Positions 53,174 through 61,914 of a stretch of 64,000 nucleotides of DNA are shown here, one piece after another. The notes below the pieces were generated by a model, which was given only the letters and a program-made list of their open reading frames with translations, ran no database searches and was not told the DNA's origin. The DNA comes from an uncultured Peptococcaceae bacterium (lineage in GTDB: Bacteria; Bacillota; Peptococcia; Peptococcales; Peptococcaceae), in NCBI GenBank assembly GCA_902492275.1, contig CABUKW010000001.1, positions 1-64,000 on the forward strand, read 5' to 3'. Position numbers and translations under genes: made by a program. Each line of letters begins with the position of its first letter. Positions within the stretch are counted from its first letter, which is position 1.

Positions 53174-53950
53174 TTACACATATTTGCGCATGGTTTGCAG
53201 CGCGCCTTTTTCCAAACGGCTGACCTGAGCCTGAGAGATGGAAATCTCATCGGCCACTTCCATTTGGGTTTTGCCCTGAAAGAACCGCATATCAATGATC
53301 ATCTGTTCCCGGGGCGTTAGTTTATTGAGCGCCTGCTTGATGGCGATGTTCTCCAGCCATTGAAAATCGGTATTTTTGGTATCGCAGATTTGGTCCATAA
53401 TATAGATGGGGTCGCCGCCGTCGTTGTAGATCGGGTCGTAGAGAGAAACGGGGTCCTGAATGGCGTCTAAAGCGGCGGCAACGTCTTCCGGCGCCAGCTC
53501 CAGCGCTTTGGCAATCTGCTCTATGGTAGGTTCCTGCCCATTTTGCGCGGTAAGCTGTTCCCGCATCTGCAAAGCCTTGTAGGCGATATCCCGCAGGGAA
53601 CGGCTCACACGGATCGGATTGTTATCGCGGATATAGCGGCGAATTTCGCCGATAATCATGGGGACTGCGTAAGTGGAAAACCGTACGTTTTGCCCTAAAT
53701 CAAAATTGTCAATGGCCTTCATCAAACCGATGCAGCCCACCTGAAATAAATCATCCGCATTTTCGTTGCGGTTGGAAAAACGCTGCAGAACACTTAATAC
53801 CAGGCGCAGATTGCAGTAAATTAATTCTTCACGGGCTTGTTGGTCGCCAGCCTGGTATTGGCGAAACAGCGCGGTCATTTTGTCATTTTTTAAAATTGGC
53901 AGCTTGGATGTGTCTACACCGCAGAGTTCTACTTTATACAAAAAAGCCAT
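53174..53950 (-). CDS. sigG: Sporulation sigma factor SigG
   Basis: 258 residues from ATG 53950, with GGAGGTAATCGAC upstream; the frame's extension to 53986 has no site. The typical SigG N-terminus (KVELCGVDTSKLPILKND) is followed by region 2 (DDLFQVGCIGLMKAIDNFDL then RFSTYAVPMIIGEIRRYIRD), region 3, and region 4 (LTPREQMIIDMRFFQGKTQM then SISQAQVSRLEKGALQTM). SigG directs late forespore genes, which identifies the organism as a spore former. It is not next to sigE/spoIIGA as in many relatives, but a sigma-F-like promoter lies directly upstream. Confidence 0.94.
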   Translation of the reverse strand: MAFLYKVELCGVDTSKLPILKNDKMTALFRQYQAGDQQAREELIYCNLRLVLSVLQRFSNRNENADDLFQVGCIGLMKAIDNFDLGQNVRFSTYAVPMIIGEIRRYIRDNNPIRVSRSLRDIAYKALQMREQLTAQNGQEPTIEQIAKALELAPEDVAAALDAIQDPVSLYDPIYNDGGDPIYIMDQICDTKNTDFQWLENIAIKQALNKLTPREQMIIDMRFFQGKTQMEVADEISISQAQVSRLEKGALQTMRKYV

Positions 53951-53987
53951 GTCGATTACCTCCGATAGCAATAGCTGTGATGACATT

Positions 53988-54017
53988 AGTTATTGCCTTT
54001 GGAGAAATGATTTATGC
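53988..54017 (-). promoter_or_regulatory. Sigma-F-like promoter of sigG
   Basis: Minus strand GCATA (54013-54017), 15-bp spacer, GGCAATAACT (53988-53997). This matches the known sigma-F pattern (GYATA, 15 bp, GGNNANANTW) at all but one defined position. The start would fall about 30 bp before the sigG ATG. Confidence 0.6.
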
Positions 54018-54077
54018 AAATCGGCAAATTGTAGTATTTGTCTGAATGTATCTGCCAAGCGTTTTAAGATGCGGCAC

Positions 54078-54117
54078 AAAAAAACACACGCAGAAGTTTT
54101 ACGCTCTGCGCGTGTTT
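54078..54117 (-). terminator. Intrinsic terminator of pepF
   Basis: On the minus strand a 13-bp stem (AAACACGCGCAGA with TCTGCGTGTGTTT) is followed by a run of T residues, directly downstream of pepF. Confidence 0.85.
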
Positions 54118-54146
54118 GCAGTGAGATGGGGGTATGTCATAGCTGG

Positions 54147-55922
54147 TTATTTCTTTAACAGTGGCTTCAATTCATCTAAGGTTTGCTGGAAGTATTGCAG
54201 CGTATCTTCAATGGGCTGCGGGCTGGCCATATCGACGCCGGCAATTTTAAGCAGATTGATGGGATAATCGGAGCCGCCGCAGGTTAGAAAATGCCGGTAA
54301 TGTTTTACAGCGTCCGGTTCGCCGTTCAGAATTTTTTTCGAGATGCTGACCGCTGCAGAAATGCCGGTGGCATACTGATAAACATAGAAAGCCCGGTAAA
54401 AATGCGGAATACGGGCCCATTCGTAAGCCAGCACATCGTCAATGACGAAGTCGTCGCCGTGATAGATTTCATAAAGCTGGCGGTAATGGCTGCACAGCGT
54501 TTCGGGCAAAAGGGGCTGGCCCTGTTCCACCATTTGATGGGTCTGGTTTTCAAAATCGGCGAATAAGGTCTGCCGGTATAGAGTAGAACGGATATTATCC
54601 AGTTGATTGCAAAGCAGCAGCGCTTTTTCTGCGTCGGACTGGCTGTTTTTATACAGATAAGCAAACAGCAGTTGCTCGTTCACTGTGGAAGCCACTTCTG
54701 CGGTGAAAATGCAGTAATCGGAATACACATAGGGCTGATGGTTGTTGCTGTAATAGCTGTGCATCACATGGCCCAGTTCATGGGCGATGGTAAATACATC
54801 GTTTAGGGTGCCGGTAAAGTTCAGCAGCGAGAAGGGATGGTATCCGTAAGAATGGATGGCGTAAGCGCCGGTCGCTTTGTTTTTGGCCGGATAAACGTCA
54901 ATCCAGCGGTTGCTGAAGGCTTCTTTCAACACGGCAGTATAATCTTCGCCCAGCACAGCGGTGGCATCCAGCACAATTTGCTGCGCTTCTTCATAGGTGT
55001 AGGTGCGGTCGGTACCTGGCACCAGCGGCACAAACAAATCGCTGAAATGGATGTCCGGCAAGCCCAGCACTTCTTTGCGCAATGTGACATATTCCTGCAA
55101 AGGCGCTGTGTTTTTGCGCACGGTGGCAATCAGATTGTCGTACACTTCTTCCGGAATATGATTGCCGCTGAGGGCCATAGCCCGCGCCGATGGATATTTG
55201 CGGCTTTTGGCGATGAACACATCGTTTTTGACGGAGCCGTAATAGGCGGAGGTGATGGTGTTGATGTGCTGCTTGTAAACGCCGAGTAAGCGCTGGAAAT
55301 AATCGAAACGGAACTGGGCGTCAGGATGGATGAGGGCCACCTGATAGTTATTGTTGTTGACCTCCATCGTCTGCCCTTCTGGGGTGACAATTTCCGGATA
55401 TTGAATATCGTTGACGCTGAGGTCGTCGTAAATTTTTTCAAAGGAATTGCCTAAAGAGTCCATCTTGCTCAAGATTTCTTCGATTTGTTGATTGAAGATG
55501 TGTTCTTTTTGCTCAAACAGGCCGTCCATCAGAAATTGATACAAGTTTAACTCCGGTTTTTGCGCTGCATATTGGGTGAACAGCTCCGGCGTCATGGTTA
55601 ATAATTCGGGCTCTAAGAAAGAGATTTGCTCGGCAATGGCGGTGTAAACGCTGTCGGCAGTTTCGTATAAATCTTTGGCTTCGCCGTTGGACATATTCTG
55701 GTCAAAATACATTTTGGCGTACACAAACAGTGCGGTTAGCTTTTCGCCCAGTTGGTCGTTGCATTGCAGCGCCTGATACAGAGCGTCGGCGTTTTTGGTG
55801 ATGGAGCCCTGCATAGCCGCCAGCCTTTTGGTCAGCGTTTTGGCTTCTTCCAGGCTGTCGCGCCACTGGGCGGCGTTTTGAAACATGTGGGTTAAATCCC
55901 AAGTATCTTTTTCGGTTGGCAT
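54147..55922 (-). CDS. pepF: Oligoendopeptidase F
   Basis: 591 residues, typical M3B peptidase length, with AGGAGG before the ATG. The zinc site HELGHVMHSYY supplies the HExxH motif, followed by the third ligand region FTAEVASTVNEQLLFAYL. The N-terminal helical domain begins DLTHMFQNAAQWRDSLEEAK. The enzyme degrades oligopeptides in the cytoplasm. It is a single-gene unit with a good terminator and a weak promoter-like TATAAT at 55976-55981 (minus strand). Confidence 0.95.
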   Translation of the reverse strand: MPTEKDTWDLTHMFQNAAQWRDSLEEAKTLTKRLAAMQGSITKNADALYQALQCNDQLGEKLTALFVYAKMYFDQNMSNGEAKDLYETADSVYTAIAEQISFLEPELLTMTPELFTQYAAQKPELNLYQFLMDGLFEQKEHIFNQQIEEILSKMDSLGNSFEKIYDDLSVNDIQYPEIVTPEGQTMEVNNNNYQVALIHPDAQFRFDYFQRLLGVYKQHINTITSAYYGSVKNDVFIAKSRKYPSARAMALSGNHIPEEVYDNLIATVRKNTAPLQEYVTLRKEVLGLPDIHFSDLFVPLVPGTDRTYTYEEAQQIVLDATAVLGEDYTAVLKEAFSNRWIDVYPAKNKATGAYAIHSYGYHPFSLLNFTGTLNDVFTIAHELGHVMHSYYSNNHQPYVYSDYCIFTAEVASTVNEQLLFAYLYKNSQSDAEKALLLCNQLDNIRSTLYRQTLFADFENQTHQMVEQGQPLLPETLCSHYRQLYEIYHGDDFVIDDVLAYEWARIPHFYRAFYVYQYATGISAAVSISKKILNGEPDAVKHYRHFLTCGGSDYPINLLKIAGVDMASPQPIEDTLQYFQQTLDELKPLLKK

Positions 55923-56062
55923 AATAAAAACCTCCTGCTAAAAATTTTCAGTATTAGTATATACCTTCTTGCAGAATTATAGCATGAAGCCGCTGGAAAA
56001 TACAGAGGCGGCCGGGAAGATTTTATTTTACAAAAAATTTCGCAGGTTTTTTGAAATTTCTG

Positions 56063-56090
56063 TTTACACTGGAAAAGCAGCGGGTATAAA
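56063..56090 (+). promoter_or_regulatory. Promoter of the rubredoxin-repeat gene
   Basis: TTTACA (56063-56068), 16-bp spacer, TATAAA (56085-56090), 60 bp before the start codon. Confidence 0.5.
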
Positions 56091-56151
56091 ATAAAGGACA
56101 AGACGGAAATGTCTTTTTGAATTTCGTGCAATCATTTGGAGGATGAGGGTT

Positions 56152-56652
56152 ATGACGATGAAAAAGTTTGTCTGTTCTGTGTGCGGGTACACCGTGGAAG
56201 CAGAAGAAGCGCCGAAAGAATGTCCAAAATGCCGTGAAATGATGAATATTTCCTGGCCTTTTGATGAAGTGGCTTCTAAAAAACAGGCGGAAGATTTAGC
56301 AGAAAAATTGGTTGATCACAAAGTAAAACGGTTTGTTTGTTCCGTGTGCGGCTACACTTTGGTGGCGGAAGAAGCGCCGAAAGAATGTCCGCAGTGCCGT
56401 GAAATGATGAACATTTCCTGGCCTTTCGATGAAGTAGCGCCGCAGAAATATGTGGATGAACTGCTGGCCAACAAAGCAAAAGTGGCAAAACTGAAAACCT
56501 TTGTATGCTCTGTATGCGGCTACACCATCGTAGCAGAAGAAGCGCCGAAAGAATGTCCACAGTGCCGTGAAATGATGAATATTTCCTGGCCTTTTGACGA
56601 AGTAGCGCCGCAAAAATATGTAGAAGAAATGAAAAAAGCAGGAAAAATGTAA
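56152..56652 (+). CDS. Protein with three tandem rubredoxin-like domains
   Basis: 166 residues from ATG 56152 (GGAGG nine bases upstream). Three copies of a 55-56-residue unit start at residues 6, 61 and 117. Each has FVCSVCGY, then EAPKECP(K/Q)CREMMNISW and PFDEVA, joined by short charged linkers. The two CxxC pairs per unit would bind one iron as in the rubredoxin domain of rubrerythrins, giving three Fe(Cys)4 sites. There is no signal peptide, so it is probably a cytoplasmic electron carrier. The next gene is a reverse rubrerythrin, a likely partner in peroxide or oxygen detoxification. The repeats are also nearly identical at DNA level, indicating recent duplication or gene conversion. 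Confidence 0.85.
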   Translation: MTMKKFVCSVCGYTVEAEEAPKECPKCREMMNISWPFDEVASKKQAEDLAEKLVDHKVKRFVCSVCGYTLVAEEAPKECPQCREMMNISWPFDEVAPQKYVDELLANKAKVAKLKTFVCSVCGYTIVAEEAPKECPQCREMMNISWPFDEVAPQKYVEEMKKAGKM

Positions 56653-56788
56653 AAATTTCAATCATTCCGGCAGGAAAACCGCCGGCAAGATGGAATAAAA
56701 GTATAAAAGACAAACTGTTCTTAAAAAAATGACGGTTTGTTTCTCTAAAAAATAAAAATTAGAATGTAATTTGATGGAGGTTTTTATC

Positions 56789-57334
56789 ATGAAAAAATTC
56801 GTTTGCGCTGTATGCGGCTGGACCACCGAAGCAGAAGTAGCTCCAGCAGAATGTCCAATTTGCAAAGCTAAAAAATTCATCGAACAGGAAGCCGGCGAAA
56901 AATTAGTTTTTGCTGATGAACATAAAGTAGGTATCTGCGAAGGCATTGACCCAGAAATCGTAAAAGGTCTGCGGGAAAACTTCAACGGCGAATGCACCGA
57001 AGTTGGGATGTATTTAGCTATGGCCCGTGTAGCACACAGAGAAGGCTATCCCGAAATCGGTCTGTACTGGGAAAAAGCTGCTTATGAAGAAGCAGAACAT
57101 GCTGCAAAATTTGCTGAACTGCTGGGCGAAGTCGTAACCCCATCCACCGAAGAAAACCTGAAACTGCGTGTAGCTGCAGAACACGGCGCTACCCAGGGCA
57201 AAAAAGATCTGGCATCTTTAGCAAAACAGCAGGGCTTGGACGCTATCCATGACACCGTTCATGAAATGGCAAAAGACGAAGCTCGTCACGGCAAAGCATT
57301 TGAAGGTTTGCTGAACAGATATTTTGGGAAATAA
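56789..57334 (+). CDS. Reverse rubrerythrin (N-terminal rubredoxin plus ferritin-like domain)
   Basis: 181 residues from ATG 56789 with GGAGG eight bases upstream. The N-terminal rubredoxin domain ([20 protein letters not shown] then ICKAKKF) precedes a diiron four-helix bundle with Glu/His ligand segments ([50 protein letters not shown]). The domain order is the reverse of classic rubrerythrin and matches the peroxide/oxygen-reducing proteins of clostridia. It lies 136 bp after the triple-rubredoxin gene, with a weak hairpin between, and has its own strong terminator. Confidence 0.92.
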   Translation: MKKFVCAVCGWTTEAEVAPAECPICKAKKFIEQEAGEKLVFADEHKVGICEGIDPEIVKGLRENFNGECTEVGMYLAMARVAHREGYPEIGLYWEKAAYEEAEHAAKFAELLGEVVTPSTEENLKLRVAAEHGATQGKKDLASLAKQQGLDAIHDTVHEMAKDEARHGKAFEGLLNRYFGK

Positions 57335-57357
57335 GAAGCCTTTAGAGAGGCATTGGA

Positions 57358-57388
57358 GAGAGCAGGCGATGGTCCTGCTCTTTTTTTG
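57358..57388 (+). terminator. Intrinsic terminator after the rubrerythrin gene
   Basis: AGAGCAGG/CCTGCTCT stem followed by seven T residues. Confidence 0.88.
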
Positions 57389-58124
57389 TGCCGGCGTAAT
57401 GGAACATATCAAAAAATATAAAATGAAAAATATAAAATGACTGCATGTTATGCAATGATTTTTTATACAGTCGGACTTGCTAACGGATAGGCGGTGCGGG
57501 CGGTCTGTTTGGGCAGTGATTTTTTGTTGGCCGGATCATTTTTTCACTGCAAAGGAAGATTTTATATTTTTCGATTTAAGAGGTTTATTTTTCTTGGATA
57601 GATAAGTGATGGGCAGAGCTATTTTTGCGGCTTAAAAATAAATTTAGAAAGGCTGAGCCCTATGCGAAGAGGAAAGCTGCATGGAAAATTTCAAAAAACG
57701 CTGTTATTTTTTCCTGATTTTGTTAATTACGCGCAGATTTTTTGGTTAAAGGGCAAATGTTTTTTTCATTCTTGTTTTTATGCATTTTTTCATGCTTTAT
57801 ATTCTTAACATTCTTGTTTGTGGTTGGCATCTGGATCTCATCTGGATGGGACTTGGCTGCCATCTGGCTGAATTTTTGTGATTTTAAGACAAAAAATAGG
57901 CGAAAAGCTGCTTGTAGAGCGGGATAGAATCTGGCGGTATTCTGGTTCGGCTGTGAAAAAGAAAAATGAATAAAATTTCATATAAGTTGTATAATCATGC
58001 GGTAAAAGAAGAAAAGCCAAGATTATTTTTGTCAAATCAAATAAAATTTTTGAAAAAATGCTTGCAATTATTTCTTTTATGTAGAATACTAGAAGCAGAA
58101 AACTTTGGCAAAGGAATGAAAGCA
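57389..58124. other. AT-rich intergenic region, no supported gene
   Basis: About 740 bp. A 14-bp tandem direct repeat (aaaaatataaaatg, twice, near 57411-57438) and an inverted pair (gcagtga/tcactgc, about 57514-57559) are visible. Two small frames were considered: 57662-57808 (48 residues, has AAAGG upstream) and 57757-57927 (one very hydrophobic segment). Neither has recognisable content, and both may be chance in AT-rich DNA. A promoter for the amidase gene must lie here, but no clear match was found. Confidence 0.5.
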
Positions 58125-60107
58125 GTGAAAAAGAAATTTTTGACAGTTTGTTTAGCAGCCGGTTTGTTGGCGGCCTCTACAGGCGTTGCCTTGGCCGATG
58201 AACAGGTAACGGTGACAGTGCCCGCCTTTCCGGTTACGCTGAACGGTTTGACCATAGAGCAGACCCATAATCAATATCCATCGTTGGTTTATAAAGACAT
58301 CACCTATGTGCCGATGACCTATTATGACGCCCAGCTATTAGGGCTGGACAGCCAGTGGGAAGCGCAGAGCGGCTTAGCTATCCAAAAGACGGCTTTTGTG
58401 GCAGATCAGATTACAGCGCAGCAGCGTTATGTGCCTTATAAAAGTGAAACGGCCAATGCCGGCAGCTATACGGCCTTGCGGCCCAGCTTTGCCGTTACAG
58501 TAAACGAAAAGTCCATTGATAACAGCAAGGAGGAATATCCGTTGCTGGTATTTCGGGATGTGACCTATTTTCCGCTGACTTGGCGGTTTGCTGTAGACGA
58601 GTTTGGCTGGAATTATACCTTTGACGGAAAAACGGGATTAAATATTACGCCGGTGCCGATTGCAATCGTGCCCGATTCTTCTATCAGCCCCAACCAGACG
58701 GCCGGTGCGGTTGCCAACGGCAGCGCTGTAACAGTCAGCGGCAGCACGGTCAATCTGCGCAGCGGCGCTGGGACAGGCTATGCTATAGTGGGACAGGTTG
58801 GGAAAGGCGAAAGGCTGACGGTGTTAGGCAGCGGCAATGACGCTGATGGCAAGGTGTGGTATCAGGTACAGACAAAAAGCGGCAAAGCCTGGATAGCCTC
58901 CTGGCTGGTTACGGCAGGCACAGTCAGTCCGGCAACCGACAGTGGCTCCAATCGTGCAGCCGATCGTCAGACTGGCAGCAATGTGGGTAAAACGGTGTAT
59001 GTCACCGGTGATGCGGTCAATCTGCGCAGCGGAGCTGGTACCGGCTATGGAAAGATTGGGCAGGCTGGCAAAGGGGACAGCGTTGTTGTGCTGTCCAGCA
59101 GCAATGACGCCGACGGCAAGGCCTGGCATCAGGTGGAACTGGAGGATGGCGCCAGAGTGTGGATTGCCTCTTGGCTGACATCTGCCACCAAGCCCAGCAG
59201 CGCCGCCAGCACCGTTTCGACTGGGGTGCAGACTATGGTGGAAGTGCAGCCTGTTTTGCAGGACGGCAAAAAGACGGTTATCTCGATTAAGCATGGGGAA
59301 GGCAATGTCTATTCGCTGGAAAAGGTCAGCGGCACCCAACTGCAAATTTTGTTGGATCATGTGACGTTGGGCAATCAGACCAGCGCACAGGGCAACGGTT
59401 TTACGGTGACTCTGGCAGAGGCTGGCAGCAATCAGGTACGGGTGACTGTGGACTACAGTTTGGGCAGCTATGCCAGCCTGGAGCAGGAGGGCGATTGGCT
59501 GACGCTGAATTGCTATCATACCAGTTCCGGTTTAGCGGGGCGCACCATTGTGCTGGACCCGGGACATGGCGGTTCCGACCCAGGCGGACATGTAGATGGC
59601 GCGCCAATTAACGATGCAGAAGTAGGGTATGCAGTGGCAGTTCGGTTGCGGACATTGTTGGAGCAGGCTGGCGCCACTGTAGTGATGACTAGAGAAGCGT
59701 TGCCCAGTAATCAAAAGGTGTTTATGGCAGAGCGCATTGAGATGAATAATCAGCTGGAGCCAGATATCTTTATCAGTATCCATGGCAATAAAGCTGGAAC
59801 TGGAGTGACAAAAGCAACTGGTGCAGAGACTTATACCTATAATGGGAAAATCTATAGTCAGCAGTATTTAGCTGTAGATTTGGCTGAAAAAATTTGTAAT
59901 GGTTTAAAAGTGAGTACCAGTCAGAAATCAGTGACAAAAAAAGAGAATTTCTATGTGCTGCGTATGAATAACCATCCTGCTGTATTGGTAGAATGCGCTT
60001 ATCTGGATAATCCTAACGATCTCAAGCTGTTGGCAACAGAGGCATATCAACAGAAACTGGCCAAGGGGATTTATCAGGGCGTGGTAGAATACTTCAATCA
60101 ATTTTAA
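58125..60107 (+). CDS. N-acetylmuramoyl-L-alanine amidase with SH3b repeats
   Basis: 660 residues if GTG 58125 is used (AAAGGA nine bases upstream); ATG 58116 is an alternative. A signal peptide covers about 24 residues. Residues about 25-170 are two copper-amine-oxidase-like modules. Two SH3b domains follow, each with the motif VNLRSGAGTGY, then an AMIN-like beta domain (about 365-460). The C-terminal Amidase_3 domain has zinc ligands in TIVLDPGHGGSDPGG and SIHGNKAG and the catalytic Glu in VLVECAYLDN. It cuts the bond between muramic acid and the stem peptide; the SH3b and AMIN parts hold it on the wall. The signal peptide indicates secretion. Confidence 0.93.
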   Translation: MKKKFLTVCLAAGLLAASTGVALADEQVTVTVPAFPVTLNGLTIEQTHNQYPSLVYKDITYVPMTYYDAQLLGLDSQWEAQSGLAIQKTAFVADQITAQQRYVPYKSETANAGSYTALRPSFAVTVNEKSIDNSKEEYPLLVFRDVTYFPLTWRFAVDEFGWNYTFDGKTGLNITPVPIAIVPDSSISPNQTAGAVANGSAVTVSGSTVNLRSGAGTGYAIVGQVGKGERLTVLGSGNDADGKVWYQVQTKSGKAWIASWLVTAGTVSPATDSGSNRAADRQTGSNVGKTVYVTGDAVNLRSGAGTGYGKIGQAGKGDSVVVLSSSNDADGKAWHQVELEDGARVWIASWLTSATKPSSAASTVSTGVQTMVEVQPVLQDGKKTVISIKHGEGNVYSLEKVSGTQLQILLDHVTLGNQTSAQGNGFTVTLAEAGSNQVRVTVDYSLGSYASLEQEGDWLTLNCYHTSSGLAGRTIVLDPGHGGSDPGGHVDGAPINDAEVGYAVAVRLRTLLEQAGATVVMTREALPSNQKVFMAERIEMNNQLEPDIFISIHGNKAGTGVTKATGAETYTYNGKIYSQQYLAVDLAEKICNGLKVSTSQKSVTKKENFYVLRMNNHPAVLVECAYLDNPNDLKLLATEAYQQKLAKGIYQGVVEYFNQF

Positions 60108-60158
60108 GAAGTGGAAAAAGAAGTTGAAAAATAGAAGTTGAAAAATTCGGTTTCGAGC

Positions 60159-60199
60159 AAAAAAACGGTATGGACTTTTTTAAGTCTGTACCGTTTTTT
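60159..60199 (+). terminator. Intrinsic terminator after the amidase gene
   Basis: An 18-bp stem (AAAAAACGGTATGGACTT with one mismatched partner) closing on TTTT, followed by TTTTTTG. Confidence 0.85.
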
Positions 60200-60347
60200 G
60201 CTGTGCTGAATTTTGCAAATATCGTTTCAGAATAGAACATATACAAGGATTTTTGTGCTTTTGAGAACGACAGGAGGTTGCTGAAAACATACGTTTTATC
60301 GCAAAAGTAACAATTTGGTTACAATACTTTGCATGGTGCTTTTTACA

Positions 60348-60418
60348 TTGGATTTTATCGTAAAAGTGGTGTATAGTGGTATAAAGTAGCTGAAAGTGGA
60401 GTAATGTGGTTAAAATAT
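60348..60418 (+). promoter_or_regulatory. mraZ promoter with decameric MraZ boxes
   Basis: AAAGTG-like hexamers recur every 10 bp: AAAGTG (60363), ATAGTG (60373), AAAGTA (60383), AAAGTG (60393), AATGTG (60403), then a decayed copy at 60413. They overlap and follow a promoter-like TTGGAT (60348-60353), 18-bp spacer, TATAGT (60372-60377). MraZ is known to bind arrays of such boxes with 10-bp period before its own gene. TTTTATCG(C/T)AAAAGT is also duplicated (about 60294 and 60353). Confidence 0.75.
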
Positions 60419-60476
60419 GTGATGTTTGAACGTAGCTTTTTCATAGAACGATACAGCGGACAGGGGGTGGTTCCAG

Positions 60477-60911
60477 ATGTTTTTTGGTGAATATGAACAT
60501 ACCATTGATGCAAAGGGCAGAGTGATTATACCGGCCAAATTGAGAGAGTCTTTAGGGGATACGTTTATGATTACCAAAGGTCTGGACGGCTGCCTTTTTG
60601 TCTATCCGATGGAGCAATGGGCTGCTTTTGAAGCCAAACTGCAAGCATTGCCGCTCAGTCAGTCCAATGCCCGCGCCTTTGCCCGGTTTTTCTTCTCCGG
60701 CGCTGTTGAAGGAGAGCTGGACAAGCAGGGCCGCGTGATGCTGCCTCCCAACTTGCGGGAGCATGCTAAGCTGACAAAAGACATCCTGATTACCGGTGCG
60801 GGGAACCGGCTGGAAATCTGGAGCAAAGATGTGAGAGACGCGTATGTAGCCGACAGTCAGACGCCGGAGGAAATGGCGGCGGCTATGAGCGATATGGGCT
60901 TTCTCATTTAA
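60477..60911 (+). CDS. mraZ: Transcriptional regulator MraZ
   Basis: 144 residues with two AbrB-like units: [20 protein letters not shown] then [20 protein letters not shown] with [12 protein letters not shown]. MraZ binds repeated boxes ahead of the dcw cluster and represses or modulates it. It is the first gene of the cluster, followed 16 bp later by rsmH, and a five-copy decamer array lies upstream as the expected autoregulatory site. Confidence 0.97.
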   Translation: MFFGEYEHTIDAKGRVIIPAKLRESLGDTFMITKGLDGCLFVYPMEQWAAFEAKLQALPLSQSNARAFARFFFSGAVEGELDKQGRVMLPPNLREHAKLTKDILITGAGNRLEIWSKDVRDAYVADSQTPEEMAAAMSDMGFLI

Positions 60912-60927
60912 CAATGGAGGGTGAAGG

Positions 60928-61866
60928 ATGGAATTTCAGCATATTCCTGTCTTGTTTCGTGAAATTATGGAGATTATGGCTCCAAAGCCGGGAGCGTTTT
61001 TTGTAGATTGCACCTTAGGCGGCGGCGGTCACAGTAAAGGCTTTTTGGAGCGCACCAGTCCCAATGGCTTGCTGATTGGCATTGACCAAGACAGCGACGC
61101 GCTGGTGGCGGCGCGGCAAAATTTGCGCGCCTATGACGGGCGCATCATGCTGGTACACAGCAATTACAGCAATTTGGATAAGATTTTGAACGACTATGCG
61201 CCGGAGGGCGTAGACGGTATTTTGTTCGATATTGGCGTTTCTTCTCACCAACTGGACGAGGCAGACCGCGGTTTCAGTTATATGCAGGATGCGCCGCTGG
61301 ATATGCGAATGGACCAAACCCAGAGTCTGGACGCCTGGCAGGTGGTAAATACCTACAAGGAAGAAGAACTGCAGCGCATTCTCAAGGACTATGGGGAAGA
61401 ACGGTGGGCCAAACGAATTGCCCAATTTCTGGTAGAGTTTCGCAGCAAAAAGCCCATCGACACCACTGGAGAACTGGTGGATATTATCAAGCGGGCCATT
61501 CCCAAAGGCGCCAGAGAGGAAGGTTCTCACCCTGCCAAGCGAACCTTTCAGGCCATTCGCATTGAGGTGAATGATGAATTGGGTGTGTTGAACCGCACCA
61601 TTCAAGTGGCCGCCAATCATTTAAAAAAAGGCGGACGGCTAGGTATTATTTCCTTCCATTCGTTGGAGGACCGCATCGTAAAAGAACAATTTCGGTATTT
61701 GGCCAGCGACTGCATTTGCCCGCCGGAGCTGCCAATTTGCCAGTGTGATAAGGTTTCAGAAGTGAAAATTTTGACCAGAAAACCGGTGACGGCATCGCCG
61801 GAAGAGTTGGAGCGCAATTCCAGGGCAAAAAGCGCTAAATTTCGGGCTGTGGAGAAAATTATCTGA
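60928..61866 (+). CDS. rsmH: 16S rRNA (cytosine-N4)-methyltransferase RsmH
   Basis: 312 residues, usual length. SAM-binding motif FVDCTLGGGGHSKGFLE, then LIGIDQDSDAL, GILFDIGVSSHQLDEADRGF, MRMDQTQSLDA, and the C-terminal IISFHSLEDRIVKEQFR. It methylates a cytosine in the decoding region of 16S rRNA. Placed between mraZ and ftsL as in most Firmicutes. Confidence 0.97.
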   Translation: MEFQHIPVLFREIMEIMAPKPGAFFVDCTLGGGGHSKGFLERTSPNGLLIGIDQDSDALVAARQNLRAYDGRIMLVHSNYSNLDKILNDYAPEGVDGILFDIGVSSHQLDEADRGFSYMQDAPLDMRMDQTQSLDAWQVVNTYKEEELQRILKDYGEERWAKRIAQFLVEFRSKKPIDTTGELVDIIKRAIPKGAREEGSHPAKRTFQAIRIEVNDELGVLNRTIQVAANHLKKGGRLGIISFHSLEDRIVKEQFRYLASDCICPPELPICQCDKVSEVKILTRKPVTASPEELERNSRAKSAKFRAVEKII

Positions 61867-61914
61867 GTCCGTGCGGAATGGAAAGGGTCTATTGGGGAGA
61901 AAGGATGAATAGAT

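Noticed and set aside
56152..56652. CRISPR-like array from the three DNA repeats
   Set aside because: The repeats are long, in frame and encode a repeated protein domain; spacing reflects 55-56 codons, not repeat-spacer units.
57757..57927. Small hydrophobic open frame before the amidase gene
   Set aside because: Phe/Leu-rich translation is expected by chance from T-rich DNA; only a weak ribosome site.
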